Position numbers and translations under genes: made by a program. A stretch of DNA of 18,091 bases from CAKSXP01 sp964609305 (GTDB lineage: Bacteria > Bacillota > Clostridia > Oscillospirales > Oscillospiraceae), in assembly GCA_964609305.1 (NCBI GenBank), contig CAZSRK010000044.1, positions 1-18,091 on the forward strand. The letters run 5' to 3'. This document shows positions 13,803-18,091 of the stretch, one piece after another. The notes below the pieces were generated by a model that made no database searches, was not told where the DNA came from, and worked only from the letters and a program-made list of their open reading frames with translations. Positions within the stretch are counted from its first letter, which is position 1. Each line of letters begins with the position of its first letter.

Positions 13803-13829
13803 ATCCCCGGCACGCGAAGTCCCGGGGAT
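13794..13829 (-). terminator. Rho-independent terminator of the broken gene at 13850-14318
   Basis: On the minus strand ATCCCCGG (13822-13829) pairs with CCGGGGAT (13803-13810) around an 11-nt loop, followed by TTTTTG. It lies about 20 nt after the TAA at 13850. Confidence 0.85.
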
Positions 13830-13849
13830 AAACAGAAAAAGGATTGTTA

Positions 13850-14318
13850 TTATGAATAGCCCTCGTCGCCGGTCAGCCCGACTGCGATGCTGACTGCTTC
13901 GTCTCTTGTTTCAGCGGGAAAGAAAAACAGCTGAAATCCGTCGCATATCAGGAACTTGTCAAAGCAGTCAGACAAGTATATCGGGCCAAATCGATCCATC
14001 TGGTTTTTATCGGCATTGTAGTATGTTCCGACACCGTATTTACTCTCGGACGTCCAGTCAAAAAGGGGGAGCGCTTCGGTATATATCTTGCCCGTCATAT
14101 GTGATCGTACCGTCAAAGTGATTGCTGTTGCTGCGCAGAAGATAGCGGAAGTACCAGCCCTTGACGCTCAGTTCCGTTGCGAGGGCCGATTCACTCCCAT
14201 TCAGCTAGATTATCCCAGAAAACGTTTTGTTTATCCTCTGGGGAAAGGGTAGTACGCAGTCAAGCAAAACGATCACCAAAACAGTGCAGACGGTGGTAAT
14301 CACTTTCTTTTTTTTCAT
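13850..14318 (-). pseudogene. Broken gene for a small exported or membrane-anchored protein
   Basis: A perfect SD (AAGGAGG) precedes an ATG at 14318 that begins MKKKKVITTVCTVLVIVLL, a signal anchor. An in-frame TAG stops it at codon 38 (14205-14207). Beyond it the same frame stays open as LNGSESALATELSVKGWYF and further, and then must shift by one base near 14090-14097. It continues in the next frame as GKIYTEALPLFDWTSES to GLTGDEGYS at 13850. The total length of 469 bp equals 156 codons plus one extra base, which fits a one-base insertion. The intact protein would have about 155 residues; I do not recognise it. The surviving SD, terminator and long frames suggest recent inactivation. Confidence 0.7.
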
Positions 14319-14937
14319 AACCGGACCTCCTTAAATTTGTAATTATGCAACTTTAAAGAGTAAGCCGATATTCAAGCTGTAATGAGCAGCTTGTAAGTTA
14401 CATTGGGTGCCCTCTTTCAACGCACGGGCGCTTTGTAAAATATACGACCTTAGCGATAAAAAGAGCGGCGCATTTTCACTTAGTTTTCCCTCTTCCTCGC
14501 CTGTTTTATATAATATTTAACGGGGGAAAAGGGCAAAATCGGACACTCTCTAATGAATAAATACACGGGTTTATGTAATGTGTCCGGGCAATCCGCGCTG
14601 AAATTAGCCGGCATGTTTACGGCATGTTTACTGAGTAATCAGCCGGACTGTGGATTCTGTTCTGTCCTCGGCCTGAGCAGGCAACGGATGAACATCCACA
14701 GCCGACAGACGGCGCAGACCGTCAGCAGTACGGCAACCAAAATTAAACTAAGACAAGGAAAACGCAGACAAGATACACAAATGTGCAGAACTTGCGTGAA
14801 TCCACATAAATTGCCCCATGTCGAAAAGTGAGGATTTTGCTGTGTTTATACATACATTCTAAAGGTACAGGGAAAAATTATCAATTAGCGCAATAGATAA
14901 TACCTATAACAAGTTTTTGTGCATAGTAACGCATAAG
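14319..14937. other. Intergenic region without a supported gene
   Basis: About 620 bp, AT-rich at both ends. A 7-bp inverted repeat CAAGCTG (14373-14379) / CAGCTTG (14387-14393) and an isolated TATAAT (14509-14514) without a good -35 are visible. A 92-codon plus frame at 14553-14831 is rich in Cys, Gln and Arg, lacks an SD and resembles no family I know, so I do not call it. Confidence 0.5.
14872..14901 (-). terminator. Weak terminator-like hairpin after the first solute-binding gene
   Basis: On the minus strand ATTATC (14896-14901) can pair with GATAAT (14877-14882), followed by TTTTTCC, about 37 nt after the gene stop at 14938. The stem is short and AT-rich and the loop is 13 nt, so it is marginal. 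Confidence 0.35.
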
Positions 14938-16203
14938 TCAGCTCTGCTCGGACAGGTACAGGGAGACACGGCTTTGTATTAATTGCGCAGCCTCGTCTAC
15001 GCTCCGGTCACCGGCGAAGTAAGCCTCTGCCTCCTCTGTTACGATTGAGGTTATCGTGGAGTTTCCTCGTGCGGGAAGGGATGCAGAGTCAATAAGGTCG
15101 AGCATCTGCTGCACCTGTTCCTCCGTCGCAGCGTGGTATTCAAAGTTGAAATTGCCGCGCTGAGTGAATTCGGTCAGGTTTCCCTCACTGTCCTCCTGCA
15201 TAATAGTGGCCTTTGAGCGCTCGACAAGCGCCTGCAAAGCATCCAGATTGCTTGGTATAAGCATGCCGCTATATACCTCCTGATATTCCTTCGTAAAATA
15301 AGTCCTGATAAACTGCCAGACGGCATCCTTGTGCTCGGATGCTGAGTTGATTCCGTATTGATCCATTATGTTACTGAAATAACTCACGCTGCCGCTGGAG
15401 GACGGGAAGCCGACTATCCCGACTTCCTCCCCGAAAACATACTCAAAATACTGTATCTCCATAAATGAACTCATACAAATTAAGCGGAAAATGCCCTCAT
15501 CGTCATTTTGTATTGAGTCTGCTTCTATCATCTTGCAAAATTCGAGAACGCTTTTAAAATAATCGCTGTCAAAGTTTGCGGTGTAGGTTTCAAAATCTAC
15601 AAATTCCTCTACGGCTATCTGCATTATGGAGTCAAGAAGATGAGTATTATAAAAAGGCGAAGAGCCACCGTTAGCTTCTGCGAAGTCAATAAGGTCGTCA
15701 AAGGTCCACTCCGAAATGCTGTCGGCAACGGATTTCGGCACCAAAATAGTCATAACACCGAAACCCGGAAGCGTCTGATAAAGCGCGCCATCGATTTCAT
15801 ACGCCTCAAACAAAGGCTGGACAAAGTCGCTCCGATCCAGCTCTGGGTCACTGTCCAGATATGGGTACAGATCCTCAAGATATCCCTTTCTGCCGTAGAG
15901 AGATGGATCTATACGCAGCTTCCAGAAATAGATAATATCCGGCCCGTTACCGACGGCAAGGTCCGTGTTGAGCTTAATAACGGCGTCTTCATAACTTAAA
16001 AGCCCATCCTGCGAATAGTCGACGACTTCGGTGACATATTCGTCCTGAGAATTGTTAAAGTCATGGACCTCCGGATACACAGTCGAGCCATAAGATCCAA
16101 GTGTAAGGACTATGGGCTCGCCAGCGTCGGAGCTGTCCGTGCAAGAGGATAGACACAACATCTGGGCAATTACAATAGCGATAACCAACAGCTTCGTCTT
16201 CAT
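14938..16203 (-). CDS. Extracellular solute-binding lipoprotein (ABC-transporter family 1 type), copy A
   Basis: A 421-residue protein with a lipoprotein signal ending LSSC (Cys21), so membrane-tethered outside the cell. After the linker, EPIVLTLGSYGS begins the periplasmic-binding fold. GNGPDIIYFW, GYLEDLYPYLDSDPEL, ISEWTFDDLIDFAEANG and the hinge-crossing SSGSVSYFSNIMDQYGI follow. The segment EHKDAVWQFIRTYFTKEYQE is characteristic of sugar-type family 1 binding proteins. The C-terminus ends with an EEAEAYFAGDRS helix and an IQSRVSLYL helix. The substrate cannot be read. SD AGGAGG (16210-16215) is 6 nt from the ATG. No permease or ATPase gene is adjacent. Its paralogue lies 291 bp upstream, each with its own promoter. 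Confidence 0.92.
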   Translation of the reverse strand: MKTKLLVIAIVIAQMLCLSSCTDSSDAGEPIVLTLGSYGSTVYPEVHDFNNSQDEYVTEVVDYSQDGLLSYEDAVIKLNTDLAVGNGPDIIYFWKLRIDPSLYGRKGYLEDLYPYLDSDPELDRSDFVQPLFEAYEIDGALYQTLPGFGVMTILVPKSVADSISEWTFDDLIDFAEANGGSSPFYNTHLLDSIMQIAVEEFVDFETYTANFDSDYFKSVLEFCKMIEADSIQNDDEGIFRLICMSSFMEIQYFEYVFGEEVGIVGFPSSSGSVSYFSNIMDQYGINSASEHKDAVWQFIRTYFTKEYQEVYSGMLIPSNLDALQALVERSKATIMQEDSEGNLTEFTQRGNFNFEYHAATEEQVQQMLDLIDSASLPARGNSTITSIVTEEAEAYFAGDRSVDEAAQLIQSRVSLYLSEQS

Positions 16204-16209
16204 CAGTCG

Positions 16210-16234
16210 CCTCCTGTTTTGAGTTAAAAGCAGG
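16210..16234 (-). promoter_or_regulatory. Leader hairpin touching the SD of solute-binding gene copy A
   Basis: On the minus strand CCTG-C-TTTT and AAAACAGG can pair with one bulged C; the right arm runs into the SD AGGAGG. It might modulate initiation, but it is short. Copy B has no equivalent. Confidence 0.25.
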
Positions 16235-16355
16235 TTTAAGCAATATAATTAAAAAGGTATCTAAATATTTGTTTTAGTTTGTGATTATTATACAATAATT
16301 GCTGTGGCATTACAACATATTTTTACTGTTTTCACATAATTATTAATAAGCAGTG
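16235..16355 (-). repeat. 121-bp promoter repeat, copy A
   Basis: This segment upstream of solute-binding gene A is matched by 17910-18030 over 121 bp with four substitutions and no gaps. Differences fall in GTTTTaGTTT/GTTTTgGTTT, GTGAtTATT/GTGAcTATT, AATTGcTG/AATTGtTG and ACAtATTT/ACAcATTT. It carries the promoter and most of the 5' leader and ends sharply on both sides. Confidence 0.97.
16287..16315 (-). promoter_or_regulatory. Promoter of solute-binding gene A (within the repeat)
   Basis: On the minus strand TTGTAA (16310-16315), a 17-bp spacer and TATAAT (16287-16292) precede a leader of about 75 nt. The -10 is perfect and the -35 matches four of six. Confidence 0.75.
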
Positions 16356-16424
16356 TGAAAGAGGAAATTTCCCGATTCCAGACCGGGCAAAGGCGGTCAA
16401 AACGTCTAGTAGGGCCAAAAACGC

Positions 16425-16459
16425 AAAAAAGTTCCCCGGGGTGGAGAAGCCCCGGGGAA
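16425..16459 (-). terminator. Rho-independent terminator of solute-binding gene B
   Basis: On the minus strand TTCCCCGGGG (16450-16459) pairs perfectly with CCCCGGGGAA (16432-16441) around an 8-nt loop, followed by CTTTTTT. It lies about 35 nt after the TAA at 16494 and isolates gene B from gene A. Confidence 0.95.
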
Positions 16460-16493
16460 AGGGAAAAAGGTTAAGGTTATTTCGCAAAGAGCC

Positions 16494-17846
16494 TTATGCC
16501 ATTTCGTTGAGATATAGCATTGCCCGGCTCTGTATGATATCGGCTGTTTCTTCCGCCGTCTTGTCGGATGCAAAAAATGCTGCGGCCTCGCTCTGAACTA
16601 TTTCGGCGATCACAGGGTCGTAGTTTTGCATACAGCTTACAGAGTAAATCAGCTCGAGTATTTTTTCGATGTCATCATCGGAAGCAGGGGAGTATATGTA
16701 CTCATACATGCCGCGCTGTGTCTGCTCGACCTGCTTACCTGACTCATCAACATAGTATATCCGCGCCTTAGACCGTTCAATAAGAGCCTCCAGTGAAGCC
16801 ATATTCGTTGGAAATGCGTTTGTGACCGCGCGCTCGACATAAGCGTTCTGATATTCCTCAGTCAGGCAGTAGCGCAGGAAAGACCATGCTGCCTCTTTAT
16901 GTTCAGACAGCGCGCTCATGGCGAGATAGTTGTTCTGATTATTGACATATGATTGGGCGCTGGAGTCCATAAGTCCCGGCATTCCCAGATAGCACAGCTC
17001 GCCTCCCAAACAGTAGCGCTGGTACTGTATTTCAAAGAAATTCATAATTGAATCTATACGCAGTACAGGTTCCTGAAGGTTTTGCTCTTCCATCTCCTTG
17101 CAGCAGTCCAGCAGTTCGATAAATTCCTCAGAATCGAAGTAAGCAGTCGCGTTTTCATAATCAATAAAGCTTTTTACCGATGTTGAGCAAAGCTGCGCGA
17201 GAAAATCCTCCCCATCAAGGGTGAAGCTTGAGTCCGCGCTCAGGTTTGCGCTTCCCAGTGCGTTGCTGTAATTATAGAATTCGTCGAGGCTCCATTCTGA
17301 GATTGTGCCGCCAATGTTCTCAGAGCCATACATGGTTTTTACAGTGAAGCCCGACAGTACGGCGTACAGCCCGTCCTCATATTCGCACAGCGAAAGCACG
17401 GAGTCAACAAATTCACTGTCGCACAGCTCGGGATCGCTCTCGATCCAAGGTCTCAGATCCTCGAGCGCGCCCTTTTCCGCATACCGCGCAAGATCCAGGC
17501 TTACAGATGACAGATCTATCAAATCCGGACCGTTGCCGCCGATAAGCTCGGTTACAAGCTTTTGTATGGCCTTCTCGTAATCATAATTTGCATCTGCATA
17601 GTAGTCCACGACCTCGACCGTGTATCTCTCGTTTGTGAGTTCAAAAGCCGTTATAAGCCCGCAATCAAACGTTCCACCGCCGCAGATGGCAAGACGCAGC
17701 GTGACAGGCTCGGAGGTTTCCGGCTCAGATACCGCCTCTGAAGCGGTCTCCGGAGAAATCTGCAAAGGGGCCGTGTCTCCGCTGCATGCACCCAGGACAA
17801 ACAGAAGACACGCCAGGAAAAAAACCAAAGTCTGTTTTTTGCCCAT
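16494..17846 (-). CDS. Extracellular solute-binding lipoprotein (ABC-transporter family 1 type), copy B
   Basis: 450 residues from the ATG at 17846. The signal ends LGAC (Cys21), followed by an acidic Ser/Glu/Pro linker before the binding fold starts at EPVTLRLAICGGG. Homology to copy A is seen in VEVVDYYAD, GGNGPDLIDL, GALEDLRPWIESDPEL, ISEWSLDEFYNYSNALG, EHKEAAWSFLRYCLTEEYQNAY and the C-terminal EAAAFFASDKTAEETADIIQSR helix. The proteins are clearly paralogous but well diverged. AAGGAGG lies 11 nt before this ATG; an upstream TTG (17855) is too close to the SD. There is no transporter partner in view downstream, and upstream lies beyond the window. It has its own terminator and its own copy of the 121-bp promoter repeat. 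Confidence 0.92.
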   Translation of the reverse strand: MGKKQTLVFFLACLLFVLGACSGDTAPLQISPETASEAVSEPETSEPVTLRLAICGGGTFDCGLITAFELTNERYTVEVVDYYADANYDYEKAIQKLVTELIGGNGPDLIDLSSVSLDLARYAEKGALEDLRPWIESDPELCDSEFVDSVLSLCEYEDGLYAVLSGFTVKTMYGSENIGGTISEWSLDEFYNYSNALGSANLSADSSFTLDGEDFLAQLCSTSVKSFIDYENATAYFDSEEFIELLDCCKEMEEQNLQEPVLRIDSIMNFFEIQYQRYCLGGELCYLGMPGLMDSSAQSYVNNQNNYLAMSALSEHKEAAWSFLRYCLTEEYQNAYVERAVTNAFPTNMASLEALIERSKARIYYVDESGKQVEQTQRGMYEYIYSPASDDDIEKILELIYSVSCMQNYDPVIAEIVQSEAAAFFASDKTAEETADIIQSRAMLYLNEMA

Positions 17847-17909
17847 GGCCTCCAAAACCTCCTTTTTGAAATCAAAAGTTACCTTGGGTAACTATCGCTA
17901 CTCAATGGA

Positions 17910-18030
17910 TTTAAGCAATATAATTAAAAAGGTATCTAAATATTTGTTTTGGTTTGTGACTATTATACAATAATTGTTGTGGCATTACAACACATTTTTA
18001 CTGTTTTCACATAATTATTAATAAGCAGTG
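17910..18030 (-). repeat. 121-bp promoter repeat, copy B
   Basis: Second copy of the segment at 16235-16355 (117 of 121 identical, no gaps), in the same orientation relative to its gene. Sequences on both outer sides differ entirely from copy A. Confidence 0.97.
17962..17990 (-). promoter_or_regulatory. Promoter of solute-binding gene B (within the repeat)
   Basis: On the minus strand TTGTAA (17985-17990), 17-bp spacer and TATAAT (17962-17967), identical in both hexamers to copy A. The expected leader is longer, about 110 nt. Confidence 0.75.
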
Positions 18031-18091
18031 CTCCATGCGGTAGTGTCAAGGATTTTTCGCAAATTAGTTTGCAGTCGCTGGAGTGAATGAA

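Noticed and set aside
14553..14831. 92-codon plus frame in the intergenic region
   Set aside because: No SD, unusual composition rich in Cys, Gln and Arg, and no family resemblance.
1..18091. CRISPR arrays, tRNA or rRNA genes
   Set aside because: No spaced direct repeats, cloverleaf sequences or rRNA segments were seen on either strand; the only strong direct repeat is the two-copy 121-bp promoter cassette.

Overview
The window reads as a chromosomal segment of an anaerobic, low-to-mid-GC Firmicute of class Clostridia, most likely Oscillospiraceae-like. Supporting signs are an ireB gene, a phenylalanyl-tRNA synthetase operon under a T-box, an alr-mazF neighbourhood preceded by a GerS-like lipoprotein, strong SD sequences, consensus sigma-A promoters, and sugar-type solute-binding lipoproteins. 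The placement is inferred from gene content and order only.

Layout. Position 1-94 is the C-terminal tail of an S-layer-homology protein, followed by a strong terminator. From 262 to 5.9 kb everything runs on the minus strand. In transcription order this is a T-box leader, pheS, pheT, then ireB with its own promoter, then two tandem paralogues of a family I do not recognise. The first paralogue carries a single-base frameshift. A compact divergent promoter region (5906-5972) separates this block from a plus-strand cluster at 6.0-12.8 kb. That cluster holds a small two-helix membrane protein, the bifunctional NAD(P)HX repair enzyme (nnrE-nnrD fusion), a GerS-like lipoprotein, alanine racemase, MazF/NdoA with no visible antitoxin, a secreted protein, an acidic-linker protein and pyrimidine-nucleoside phosphorylase (pdp).

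From 12.8 kb on the region looks accessory. It contains a short XRE regulator on the minus strand, about 1.6 kb with only a broken secreted-protein gene, and two paralogous solute-binding lipoproteins on the minus strand with no permease or ATPase in view. Each of these two genes is preceded by an almost identical 121-bp promoter-bearing repeat (4 differences, no gaps), although the proteins themselves have diverged strongly.

How the genes fit together. The T-box should couple pheST expression to uncharged tRNA-Phe. The alr/lipoprotein/mazF group resembles the conserved clostridial cell-wall/sporulation neighbourhood. nnrE-nnrD repairs hydrated NAD(P)H, and pdp salvages pyrimidine nucleosides. 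The least explained parts are the duplicated promoter cassette with its solute-binding genes, the tandem unknown pair beside ireB, and a terminator hairpin whose 3' arm contains the SD of the next gene (10774-10815).
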